Below, one piece after another: positions 1 through 6,876 of a DNA stretch of 35,758 bases. The translations under genes were made by a program, and so were the position numbers. The DNA comes from Phycisphaerae bacterium (GTDB taxonomy: Bacteria > Planctomycetota > Phycisphaerae > SM23-33). The stretch lies in contig JADHXQ010000045.1 in assembly GCA_016782885.1 (NCBI GenBank), positions 1 to 35,758 on the forward strand, in the 5' to 3' direction. Below the pieces are notes generated by a model, which saw only the letters and a list, made by a program, of their open reading frames with translations, had not been told where the DNA came from and ran no database searches. Within the stretch, counting starts at the first letter, position 1; every line of letters begins with the position of its first letter.

Positions 1-200
1 TCCTTGTGCATGAGTAAAAGGATGTCTCACGCAATGGCCATTGCTACAGAATATGCCCCCTATATCACACCCAATCCAAGAGCGCAACCTAACATGCGCC
101 GAACATGAAGAAAAATATTCTCACATGCGATAGCCCTGGGTAACGGCTGACGACTCTTTTCTTTTGCCACGGATGGCACGGATATGTTACGGCCACGGCG

Positions 201-255
201 ACGGCTTTCTTACCACAAAGAACGCAAAGATCACAAAGAACGGCGCAGGAGTTGT
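201..255 (+). repeat. Degenerate dispersed repeat, copy A
   Basis: About 55 nt containing TACCACAAAGAACGCAAAGA. It matches the reverse complement of 1031-1085 at roughly nine of ten positions with small indels. The flanks are low-complexity (ACGGCGACGG-type units), and just upstream is a GCCACGGATGGCACGGAT-type stretch. No ORF covers it convincingly. Such repeats are common in intergenic DNA of environmental bacteria; mobility is not shown here. Confidence 0.6.
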
Positions 256-339
256 TACGGCGACGGCAACGGTTTTGTTTCACCACTTACTACGAACAAC
301 TATCTCGCGTAGCACGGCGGAACCCCAATTAGCCCTTGA

Positions 340-736
340 TTATTGCATCCTTTGTTCCTGATACTTCTCAATCGCTTCTTGGTACATTCGATCGCTCTCA
401 TCTCTGAATCTGTCTTTGTTTTCTTGAAGAACGACAAGTTTCTCATGTATACTCCGATAAATAACTTGGTGAGCTTGATTGCTCACACTCGTTTCAGAAA
501 ACTCATCCATTTCGACGTCTGAGTCTAAAACAAGATTCACCAATTGCATCAAGCCATCTTTGAGTATTTGATCGATTGGGACCCTCCTTCTTCTTGGAAG
601 CGATGTGAGCTTCTTCCCCAACCAATGACGCATCGTCGGTCAATGTGGCATCTTCAACCAGCAACGATTTGCACTTTGCGCACGCATTGCCGGAGGCTCC
701 CCAAAGCAGCTTATGTGTTTTCAGGATGATGGACAT
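340..736 (-). pseudogene. Frameshifted remnant, possibly HNH-endonuclease-like N-terminus
   Basis: Two overlapping minus-strand frames look like pieces of one gene. The first starts with ATG at 736 and reads MSIILKTHKLLWGASGNAC, with a C-x2-C pair and then DDASLVGEEAHIA. From memory this resembles the start of HNH-type proteins (LWG...C..C...ESLVGEECHI), but it lacks the later HNH residues and turns into low-quality sequence before its stop at 503. The second frame (633 to 340) encodes a charged helical C-terminus ending EKYQEQRMQ. A frameshift or internal deletion near 560-600 would join them. No good RBS is visible. It could also be two unrelated chance ORFs. The HNH assignment is tentative. 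Confidence 0.4.
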
Positions 737-805
737 AGGCGCCTAGAATTCCGGGGACGCAATACTTACGATTTCACCGCCCCAACCCACGACTGTGAGA
801 GAGGC

Positions 806-878
806 AGGTTTTAGGTGTTAGGTTCTGGGTTCTAGGTTCAACCCTAAAACCTAGCACCTGGAACCTTGAACCTGACAC
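806..878. repeat. Low-complexity imperfect inverted repeat
   Basis: A GGTTCTGGGTTCTAGGTTC-type stretch is followed by its approximate complement (CCTAAAACCT, CACCTGGAACCTTGAACCT). AGGTTTTAGG at 806-815 mirrors CCTAAAACCT at 843-852. The segment from 737 to 1101 contains only this and the other repeats listed; I see no gene in it. Confidence 0.55.
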
Positions 879-925
879 ATTAGTATGATTGTCGATTGTT
901 GGTGGGCTGAAGGCAAGGGGAAAAC

Positions 926-964
926 GGCTGGCAACTGGAAACTGGTGACTGGCAACTGGCGACA
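926..964 (+). repeat. Short tandem AACTGG-type repeat
   Basis: GGCAACTGG units recur as GGCAACTGG, GAAACTGG, TGACTGG and GGCAACTGG. This is a degenerate simple repeat in gene-free DNA. A similar TTGGTTGTTGGGCG / TTGTTGGCTGTTGGTTG stretch lies at 3310-3346. Confidence 0.5.
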
Positions 965-1030
965 GCGGGAGGCAACGGCGTCGCTCCGCGACATGTCAAA
1001 GCGGTGCCGGGTCACCGCACTCCATATTAC

Positions 1031-1085
1031 AACAACTCCTGCGACGTTCTTTGTGATCTATGCGTTCTTTCGTGGTAAGAACCGT
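1031..1085 (-). repeat. Degenerate dispersed repeat, copy B (inverted)
   Basis: Read on the minus strand it gives TACCACGAAAGAACGCATAG followed by ATCACAAAGAACG, matching copy A at 201-255 in inverted orientation. It lies just beyond the 3' end of the 1102-2055 gene. The two copies bracket the decayed gene at 340-736. Confidence 0.6.
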
Positions 1086-1101
1086 CGCCTCCGCCGCGGG
1101 A

Positions 1102-2055
1102 TCAACGAAAATGGGCGCTCCGCCTCTTGAGGTCGGGCAGCAGCGATTGGAGTTGCTTGGCGACCTGCGTGTTGGGGAAGCGGCGCATGAGATCCTCGGA
1201 AACATCAACCGCTTCGGAATACCGCTTGCGTTTGATGAGGTCGCGAATACGGTCTCGCAGCGTGCGGGCCTCTTCGAAGTGAGCATTCTTGCGGACGGTT
1301 GACATTGAAGCCGCGACCTTCTGCGCCTCTGTGCTGGCGGGGTATTGCTCGACCAATTGCTCTCCAACTCCCATGGCCTTGACCCACTGGCGTGATTCGG
1401 TCCATCTCTGGAACTCGGCGAAAAGTCTGGATTGCTGTTCGGTGCGAAATGCGGAAGATTCCCGGCGAACGGTTTCGAGCAGGGTCTCCGCCTCGTCGCT
1501 GCCGGGTACTGCCGCCAGGAGCGCCTGGGCGAGTTTCTCGGCGCGGGTGAACTGTGCGACCGACATCATGTTCTCGATGCGCTGCTTCTGGGCGGCGAAG
1601 AGTTTGGCTTCTTCGTCAGGCGAAGCTGGTGTGGGGAGATTGAAGTTTTCGGTATTCTGCGGCGGCTGCGGGCCGGTGGCGCCGGTCTTGGGTTGGGCGT
1701 CGGGCTTCGTTTTTGTAGCGGACTTTGCGGGTTGCCTGGCCGGTTCCGATTGCTTTTTGGCCTTTGGGACTGGAGGGGGGGGCGGTTCGACTTCCTGTTC
1801 GGATACGATTTCGGCTTCGATGATTTCGACTTCCGCGACTTCTTCCTCGATGATTTTGACTTCCGCTACTGCTTCTTCGATTTTTGGGGGAGCCGCCGGA
1901 CTCTGTGGCGCCGACGGTGGCGGGACGATTGAGGCGTCACCGGCGCCCAGGGCAGCATCCATCCGGTTGCGAATATATCGCAACTCGTCCAGTATCATTA
2001 ACAGTATCCGCGAGTTAACTTCACCGGAAGCCTTATTGTCCGCTTGCTTGCCCAT
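1102..2055 (-). CDS. Glu/Pro-rich protein with C-terminal TPR-like helices
   Basis: A protein of 317 aa; I recognise no named family. Residues about 14-36 form an amphipathic helix (LLMILDELRYIRNRMDAAL). Residues about 45-150 are a low-complexity linker: a Pro run, then EVKIIEEEVAEVEIIEAEIV, in which the unit EV(x)IIE repeats, then a Lys/Pro/Ala stretch. The last ~165 residues contain about three TPR-like helical pairs with the pattern AEKLAQALLAAVPGSDEAE and SEAVDVSEDLMRRFPNTQVA. There is no signal peptide or TM segment, so it is probably a cytoplasmic scaffold. It is divergent from the pseudopilin gene at 2139. The ATG is preceded by CTCC rather than a clear Shine-Dalgarno, and a -10-like TAATAT lies only 7 nt upstream, so the message may be leaderless. 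Confidence 0.75.
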   Translation of the reverse strand: MGKQADNKASGEVNSRILLMILDELRYIRNRMDAALGAGDASIVPPPSAPQSPAAPPKIEEAVAEVKIIEEEVAEVEIIEAEIVSEQEVEPPPPPVPKAKKQSEPARQPAKSATKTKPDAQPKTGATGPQPPQNTENFNLPTPASPDEEAKLFAAQKQRIENMMSVAQFTRAEKLAQALLAAVPGSDEAETLLETVRRESSAFRTEQQSRLFAEFQRWTESRQWVKAMGVGEQLVEQYPASTEAQKVAASMSTVRKNAHFEEARTLRDRIRDLIKRKRYSEAVDVSEDLMRRFPNTQVAKQLQSLLPDLKRRSAHFR

Positions 2056-2062
2056 GGAGAAT

Positions 2063-2093
2063 ATATTATCGCTTCCCGCGGGGTTTCGTGCAA
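2063..2093 (-). promoter_or_regulatory. Possible promoter for the 1102-2055 gene
   Basis: On the minus strand TTGCAC and TAATAT are separated by 19 nt, longer than ideal. The -10 ends 7 nt before the ATG at 2055, so initiation would fall at or very near the start codon. Weak evidence. Confidence 0.25.
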
Positions 2094-2138
2094 GTCCGGG
2101 TGTTTGATTTGATATGCGGAGGCGTTATGTGTTAGAAT

Positions 2139-2948
2139 ATGTATATGGAGAAATCACACAAGCGTGTTTCATCGCGATGCGGGTTTACGCTGATAGAGTT
2201 ACTGGTCGTGGTAGCCATAATAGCGCTGCTGGCTACGATCATGGTACCGGCGATGTATCACGCGGAGGAACTTGCCCGACGGACGAAGTGCCTCAAGAAC
2301 GTGCAGGGCATCGCCCAGGCCTGCGGGGCATATATGAATACATCCAACCTGCACCGCGGGTCCAATAAGGGTAATCCCATGCCGACTCGTGATCCCGCTC
2401 CGACCTCCGCGAACTGGCACAATGCCACCGCGGGGAATCCTTCGGCACTTTGGATGCTGATAGCCTACAAGTTTGTGGGTCGCGAATCATTCCTCTGCCC
2501 TTCGGCTGAGAGATACAGGGACTTTCGCGAGCCTGCTGCCGACGACACGTCGTTTGACAGCGACACGCTGTCATACAGCTACCTGTCGCAAGTGAGTTTC
2601 ACTGACGGGAACACCGGTGTCGCCAACATCTCGGTCACCAGCAGTTTCAGCACGGGATTGAAGGCGCCTCAATTGGCGATAATTGCCGATGCAAATCCAC
2701 GCTGCCGGGTAGGGACGGCGGGTTTGGACTCCGCCTACAGTGGGGGAAATTCTCTCAACCACAACATGGCGGGGCAGAATGTCGCGTTTTTTGACGGGCA
2801 TGCAGGCTGGTTCAGCACTTCGAAGATTCCGGGCACCAAGCCACGTAATAATAGTGATGCGTTAGACGACATTTATCAATCCTGCGACACCAGTGCAGAC
2901 TCAAAGGGTGAGCGTGGTGCGATCAACGATGCATTTCTTATTCCCTGA
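2139..2948 (+). CDS. Pseudopilin-like protein (prepilin N-terminal motif, H-x-DG C-terminus)
   Basis: A protein of 269 aa. The type IV prepilin leader ends at Gly15, with cleavage expected before Phe16, and Glu20 is the conserved Glu+5 (G|FTLIELLVVVAIIALLATI). Residues 16-38 are the membrane helix. The body has a single CPSAERYRDF-type segment, a YSYLSQVSF strand and a C-terminal HNMAGQNVAFFDGHAGW motif. This is the layout of the abundant planctomycete and Verrucomicrobia 'prepilin-type cleavage/methylation, H-X9-DG' proteins. After prepilin peptidase processing it should sit in the inner membrane or join a type II-like pseudopilus; the actual partner is unknown. A second ATG at 2145 is also possible. 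GGAGG at 2118-2122 lies somewhat far upstream. The gene stands alone, with no secretion genes beside it. Confidence 0.85.
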   Translation: MYMEKSHKRVSSRCGFTLIELLVVVAIIALLATIMVPAMYHAEELARRTKCLKNVQGIAQACGAYMNTSNLHRGSNKGNPMPTRDPAPTSANWHNATAGNPSALWMLIAYKFVGRESFLCPSAERYRDFREPAADDTSFDSDTLSYSYLSQVSFTDGNTGVANISVTSSFSTGLKAPQLAIIADANPRCRVGTAGLDSAYSGGNSLNHNMAGQNVAFFDGHAGWFSTSKIPGTKPRNNSDALDDIYQSCDTSADSKGERGAINDAFLIP

Positions 2949-3048
2949 ATTTCAGAAAATTTTTCTGACAAATTCAGTGTCCGCGTCTGATGTCGTGGTA
3001 GTATCGATGTAAGTTTCGTGTTGAAGGTGCATTATGGTGCAGTTTTGG

Positions 3049-3149
3049 AGTGGGGAAGAAGCAGGCAGGTTGTAAGGTGTTTACCTTATTTTCTTGTATT
3101 GGGTTGGCGCGATCTGATATACTCTAGTGGCGAAGAAGCAGGCAAGTTG
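3049..3149 (+). repeat. 24-nt direct repeat, two copies 77 nt apart
   Basis: Positions 3049-3072 and 3126-3149 share AGTGG(G/C)GAAGAAGCAGG followed by CA(G/A)GTTG, with two mismatches in 24. The second copy begins immediately after the -10-like TATACT at 3118-3123, so it would form the 5' end of a transcript from that site. Confidence 0.6.
3094..3123 (+). promoter_or_regulatory. Sigma70-like promoter in the 2949-3359 intergenic region
   Basis: TTGTAT at 3094-3099 and TATACT at 3118-3123 are separated by 18 nt. No ORF with an RBS begins downstream on this strand, but a strong intrinsic terminator follows about 110 nt later. Confidence 0.45.
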
Positions 3150-3275
3150 CTTTTGCCGGGTTTTGATTTTGGTCGAAGTCTTCGTGAAAAATTGTCCCAT
3201 TTGGGCCGGTCCTCCCCGGCCGGTCCGATAAGGCGGTGCCTGTCGTCCCCCCCCGCGATAGGCCCGCCGTTTTTT
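3130..3275 (+). ncRNA. Candidate small RNA, about 145 nt
   Basis: The segment lies between a promoter-like site and an intrinsic terminator and has no credible ORF. Possible secondary structure includes GCAAGTTGCTTTTGC, CGAAGTCTTCG, and GGCCGG-N6-CCGGCC near 3203-3222, where GGCCGGTCC also occurs as a direct repeat. I do not recognise it as SRP RNA, 6S, tmRNA or RNase P. It could instead be the 3' end of a long pseudopilin mRNA. Confidence 0.3.
3232..3275 (+). terminator. Intrinsic terminator
   Basis: A two-part stem: GGCGG (3232-3236) pairs with CCGCC (3264-3268), and CCTGTCG (3239-3245) pairs with CGATAGG (3256-3262) with one G-U. Six T residues follow at 3270-3275. The T-run is only on the plus strand, so it serves plus-strand transcripts and not the convergent gene ending at 3360. 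Confidence 0.7.
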
Positions 3276-3359
3276 ATGCCCATGCTGAAAGACCGTCGTT
3301 GCCGTTCACTTGGTTGTTGGGCGTTCCTTGTTGGCTGTTGGTTGATGATCCGTCGCCAT

Positions 3360-4106
3360 TCAAGGTGAAGATGCTATTGCCACTGCAATCGGGCGGACGA
3401 TTTGGGGGATTACGATCCGGTGGCAGATATCTTCACAGATGGTGCATTGTTCGATCAGTGACTCGTTCATGTTCATGATCTTACCGGGGGTGGGTAAGCG
3501 GCGAATTGTCAGGTAGATGCTGATCGGTTCGTTGTCGTAGCGTCCGGTGCGCACCTGGTAGTCGCTGGAGCGGGTCTCCAGGGATACTCTGGCCTGGAGG
3601 TAGCAGTCCTCGTCGAGTGCGATGACCATGCTGGGTTGGCACTCGATGCATCCGGTGGCGGTTTCTCCCGCCAATGCGCCCAACGCGGAATCGCCCATGA
3701 GCGATTGAGCCACTATCTCGTCACGATTACCGTCGTAGTCGAGATTGAAACCGAACATTATGTCCAGGAGTTCGACGTCGAGGCCGCCGATACCGAGGAA
3801 GTAGACGCTGTGCTTGAGGAGCCAATGATGGAGGCGGTAGATATCATCTGTCGCACGGGGATTGAAGTGCCCGGCGGCCAGGCGGTTATTGTGGAGTTCC
3901 ATCCAGAGGTAATGCCCCTCTTCTCGGTTGGCTTCAAGTACCGACTCGCCGGTTTCACGCTGGTACAGCAGGGTCATCGACGGAAACTCCCGCTGTATCG
4001 CTTCGTAGAATTGCAGGAGGGTTTCCCTGTTGGCAGGCAGCGCCAGGTTGGTCTGCAAATTCACGTTGACGAAAAACTCGTCGGCTGCGCTGGAGAAATC
4101 GAACAT
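3360..4106 (-). CDS. Conserved-looking protein of unknown function, downstream of cysE
   Basis: A 248-aa soluble protein with no signal peptide or TM segment. I do not recognise the family with certainty. The alternating pattern (VNLQTNLALP, TLLYQRETGESVLEA, ISIYLTIRRLP) suggests a mixed alpha/beta fold, and the size and style recall YbjN or CesT-like chaperone folds, but that is only an impression. Cysteines at CIEC and QCTICEDIC near the C-terminus are notable. Its ATG is 49 nt after the cysE stop, preceded by GAGGTTAATCAAAAG, so the two genes probably share a transcript. The function may be unrelated to cysteine synthesis. Confidence 0.7.
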   Translation of the reverse strand: MFDFSSAADEFFVNVNLQTNLALPANRETLLQFYEAIQREFPSMTLLYQRETGESVLEANREEGHYLWMELHNNRLAAGHFNPRATDDIYRLHHWLLKHSVYFLGIGGLDVELLDIMFGFNLDYDGNRDEIVAQSLMGDSALGALAGETATGCIECQPSMVIALDEDCYLQARVSLETRSSDYQVRTGRYDNEPISIYLTIRRLPTPGKIMNMNESLIEQCTICEDICHRIVIPQIVRPIAVAIASSP

Positions 4107-4155
4107 CTTTTGATTAACCTCGTAATGACCGGAGCGGGTATCGGTCTTTGGGATT

Positions 4156-5076
4156 CTAGCCCTTTGTCTTGTCGAGCACCTTGAGTTTACCGTCCTCGTG
4201 AATGACCAGGTGTCCGGGTTTGACGGATTCGGTTATGTAGGCGTTTCCGCCCACGGTGGCGCCATGTCCGATTACGGTCTCGCCGCCGAGGATAGTCGCA
4301 TTCGGATAGATGGTCACGCCGTCTTCTATGGTCGGATGTCGCCTGAGGCCCTTGATGACCCGCCCGCGTTCGTCCTTGGGGAAACTCTTTGCTCCGAGCG
4401 TGACGCCCTGGTAGATCTTGACGTTATCTCCGATCCGGGTAGTCTCGCCGATAACAACGCCCGTGGCATGATCGATAAAGAAGCTTTTCCCGATGGCGGC
4501 GCCGGGGTGAATGTCCGTGCCGGTAATGCTGTGAGCATGTTCGCTCATCATCCTCGGCATCAACGGTACATCGAGTTCAAGCAGTTCGTGCGCGACGCGA
4601 TAGACCACTACCGCGTAGAAGCCCGGGTAGCAGTAGATGATCTCGTCGGTGCTCTTGGCTGCGGGGTCTCCGTCGAATGCCGCCTGGGCGTCGATCGCCA
4701 GGGCTTTGCGAATCGCGGGAATGCGCCCCAGAAATTTCTGTGCGATGTCGCCGGCTTCGGCATGGCAGGCGTCGCTGTCTTCGCAGGTCTCGCACTGGCG
4801 GTCGGCGCACATGCAATAGGATATCTGGCTGGTCAACTCCGAACCGGCATGAACGAGCAGATTGCCCACGTGGTAGCGGATGTTCTCGGCGGTGAGTTCC
4901 TTGTGTCCGAAGAACCCGGGAAACAGGAGCTGGCGGATATCATTGAGCACCTCCACGATGCGCGATCGCGAGGGCAGAAACGTCTCGCCGATTCGCTGCG
5001 TTCCGTCGAGCGTCGTGTAGCTGGCCAGTATATCGTTAGTCAACTGTTCGAGATTTTTGTTCAGTGAGTCGTTCAC
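4156..5076 (-). CDS. cysE: Serine O-acetyltransferase
   Basis: A 306-aa protein. It transfers acetyl from acetyl-CoA to L-serine, giving O-acetylserine for cysteine synthesis in the cytoplasm. Residues 1-180 are the helical N-terminal region, including FDGDPAAKSTDEIIYCYPGF, typical of the longer EpsC/CysE form found in Bacteroidetes and Planctomycetes. Residues 185-285 are the left-handed beta-helix with hexapeptide repeats: TGTDIHPGA, then IDHATGVVIGET with the catalytic His-Asp region around His190 and His203, then IYQGVTLGAKS. A cysteine cluster (C88, C90, C95, C98, C104) interrupts the helical domain. The start is GTG at 5076, in frame with MNDSLNKN; no strong Shine-Dalgarno is seen. On the minus strand TACAAT lies at 5151-5156, a likely -10. 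The next gene follows after 49 nt. Confidence 0.95.
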   Translation of the reverse strand: MNDSLNKNLEQLTNDILASYTTLDGTQRIGETFLPSRSRIVEVLNDIRQLLFPGFFGHKELTAENIRYHVGNLLVHAGSELTSQISYCMCADRQCETCEDSDACHAEAGDIAQKFLGRIPAIRKALAIDAQAAFDGDPAAKSTDEIIYCYPGFYAVVVYRVAHELLELDVPLMPRMMSEHAHSITGTDIHPGAAIGKSFFIDHATGVVIGETTRIGDNVKIYQGVTLGAKSFPKDERGRVIKGLRRHPTIEDGVTIYPNATILGGETVIGHGATVGGNAYITESVKPGHLVIHEDGKLKVLDKTKG

Positions 5077-5275
5077 GGTAGTTGTCTCGGAAACGCCGCT
5101 GAGGCTTATTCGCGGATCATTGCAGGCTTTGGGAAACCTTGATTGTGGTCATTGTACCCCGCATATCATACTAATGTCGCCCCCCAATGAAAACCGAAAT
5201 ATACTTTAGGGTCTACCGCACAATACAACTTGCACCGCCAGCCCACCGAAAACAGACTGTTTACAGAGGTTTATC

Positions 5276-5467
5276 ATGGTACCGGATACAGAACCTGACA
5301 ACTTTGTCGAAAACCGAAGCGGCAGCGACAGGCGCTCAGAGCGCGAAAGGCGAGAGGAACTTCGAAGAAAAGAGGAACTGTCCTTTGAAGGGCCCGACCA
5401 GCGGGATGGAACAGACAGGCGTTCCGGTCAGGAGAGGCGACAGCTCGAAGACAGGCGGCCGTCCTGA
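5276..5467 (+). CDS. Small Arg-rich protein with DRRS repeats
   Basis: A 63-aa, highly charged protein. The motif S/GxDRRS occurs twice (SGSDRRSER and DGTDRRSGQERR), followed by EDRR at the C-terminus. Short DRR(S/x)GxDRR repeats occur in many small bacterial proteins, and as tails of others, without a settled function. AGAGG at 5265-5269 lies 6 nt before the ATG, which supports translation. There is no TM segment or signal. It is divergent from cysE across 200 bp that carry promoter-like TATACT at 5200-5205. It may be an RNA- or membrane-associated small protein; that is a guess. Confidence 0.55.
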   Translation: MVPDTEPDNFVENRSGSDRRSERERREELRRKEELSFEGPDQRDGTDRRSGQERRQLEDRRPS

Positions 5468-5615
5468 CCATCGTGTCTGGGGGAGTCGTCAGACCGGCAC
5501 CGCGCGGGGGCATGTGAATGGTTCCGATCCCGGGGCTGCTAAACCCGCTTGCCTGGCATGCCGATCAATACCCTGGAAGAACTCCGCATACTACCCGGTA
5601 AAAGGCGGCGCCTCA

Positions 5616-5744
5616 ATGAGGTTACCCATGCGGCAGGCAGCAGCGTTTAGAAAGCGATCGGCATTTACGCTTGTCGAGATACTGATCGTCATCATCATCC
5701 TCGGGACATTGGCAGCGATAGTCGAACCCCAAATGGCATACTGA
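5616..5744 (+). pseudogene. Truncated prepilin-like stub, 42 codons
   Basis: From ATG 5616 the frame reads MRLPMRQAAAFRKRSAFTLV and continues into EILIVIIILGTLAAIVEPQ, a complete prepilin leader, Glu+5 and membrane helix, then stops after QMAY. Full pseudopilins continue for 100 or more residues. In another frame immediately after the stop, about 48 codons (TDRGITTALNFSAALSGLGE...) remain open to about 5882, so a frameshift or deletion may have removed the body. A further start at 5628 is possible. The region between 5468 and 5616 is otherwise unassigned. It could be a genuine mini-pilin, but truncation is more likely. Confidence 0.5.
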
Positions 5745-5902
5745 TCGCGGTATTACCACTGCCCTCAACTTCAGTGCAGCTTTGTCTGGTCTCGGCGAGT
5801 TGGCGGGGGTATACTCACCGGCATATGCCCCGGTCCCGGCGATATGTCAGCCGGATCGGCTCGGGGAACCCGCAATGGTATAGAAGACACCGGAGAATTG
5901 TT

Positions 5903-6592
5903 ATGGCAGACGACTTGACGAGACGAGTGTTTCTGGGATCGGCCGGGATGGCTCTTGCGGCGACCGCGGCGGCTGCGGCGGCCGCGGCGCCGGAGAGTAA
6001 AGATGGTAAGACTGGGGTCACCAAAATCATAGCCATATCGTGCAGCCCCAGGAAGGGCAAGGGGACCGCCGAGTCGCTGCAGGAATGCCTCAAGGGCGCC
6101 AAAGGCGCCGGAGCAGGTATCGAGACCGAGTTGATCGATCTTGGCGGACTGGATATCGAGGGTTCGGTTGCTGCAGGCGTGCCTCTGGCGAAGGGTCGGA
6201 AAGACGATTTTCCCGAGGTGGCCAAGAAACTCTCAGATCCGAAAGTGGGGGGGATCATCATCGGAACGCCGGTCTATTTCAGCAGCATGAGTTCACTGTG
6301 CAAGGCGTTCATCGAGCGAATGATGGTTTTCTATCGTAATGGCGGTATGGTCGGCAAGCCCGTAGGCGTGCTGGCAACGGGCGGGTCGCGAAACGGCGGG
6401 CAGGAAGTGACTATCCGGTCCGTGCAGGATTCTCTGTTTTGCTTTGACATGCTCGTTGTGGGAACGGGGAAGCGATTTGGTGCGGCCGTCTGGGCCAAAG
6501 GCGGCGCCGCAAACGACAAAGACGGAATGACCGCCGCGAACAAGCTTGGACGCCGGGTCGCCGAAACAGCCCTTGCCCTGAAGAAGGGGTAA
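5903..6592 (+). CDS. Tat-exported flavodoxin-fold NAD(P)H oxidoreductase
   Basis: A 229-aa protein. The N-terminus carries a twin-arginine signal: TRRVFL at residues 6-11, then a hydrophobic Ala-rich core (nine consecutive Ala in the DNA GCG/GCC run) ending near residue 30. The mature part is a flavodoxin-like or iron-sulfur-flavoprotein-like FMN reductase: IIAISCSPRKGKGTAESL is beta1 plus the FMN phosphate loop (residues 42-59), GGIIIGTPVYFSSMSSLCKA is the second FMN loop, and VGVLATGGSRNGGQE the third. The expected role is FMN-dependent electron transfer or quinone reduction, here outside the cytoplasm and loaded with cofactor before export. The start is chosen at 5903 because GGAG (5892-5895) precedes it and the Tat motif follows; a longer frame from 5774 lacks support. 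No partner gene is adjacent. Confidence 0.85.
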   Translation: MADDLTRRVFLGSAGMALAATAAAAAAAAPESKDGKTGVTKIIAISCSPRKGKGTAESLQECLKGAKGAGAGIETELIDLGGLDIEGSVAAGVPLAKGRKDDFPEVAKKLSDPKVGGIIIGTPVYFSSMSSLCKAFIERMMVFYRNGGMVGKPVGVLATGGSRNGGQEVTIRSVQDSLFCFDMLVVGTGKRFGAAVWAKGGAANDKDGMTAANKLGRRVAETALALKKG

Positions 6593-6619
6593 TCCCGAGA
6601 TGCGGATCCCAAACAAAAC

Positions 6620-6643
6620 AACCCCCCGCGATAGCGGGGGGTT
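6620..6643 (-). terminator. Intrinsic terminator of tRNA-Glu
   Basis: A perfect 10-bp stem, AACCCCCCGC / GCGGGGGGTT, with loop GATA (TATC on the minus strand), followed on the minus strand by TGTTTTGTTTGG. It lies 8 nt past the tRNA 3' end. It might also slow plus-strand transcripts of the flavodoxin gene, but there is no T-run on that side. Confidence 0.75.
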
Positions 6644-6651
6644 GCACAGGA

Positions 6652-6724
6652 TGACCCCAAGGGGACTCGAACCCCTGTTGCCGGCATGAAAAGCCGGAAT
6701 CCTAGGCCACTAGATGATGGGGCC
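6652..6724 (-). tRNA. tRNA-Glu (anticodon UUC)
   Basis: A 73-nt tRNA without encoded CCA. The acceptor GGCCCCA pairs with TGGGGTC. The anticodon arm is CCGGC-TTTTCAT-GCCGG, giving anticodon TTC. The T arm is AGGGG-TTCGAGT-CCCCT. All cloverleaf parts are present. Confidence 0.95.
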
Positions 6725-6876
6725 GCTTAAAAACGCAGCGCCCAGCCGGAAAAGTACCGGCAGGGGGGTAAACCAAGCGAAGTAGTATATCCGAGTCGGC
6801 AGAATACGCAAGGCAAAATCAGCTTTTTCGTGGTTTTTGCATCAAGAAGACAGGAAAGCGAAATGTTCACTCGACG

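Noticed and set aside
3049-3149. SRP RNA (4.5S) because of GGGGAAGAAGCAGGC
   Set aside because: The resemblance to the SRP core GGAAGGAAGCAGCC is partial and the required paired arm is missing; the motif is also duplicated.
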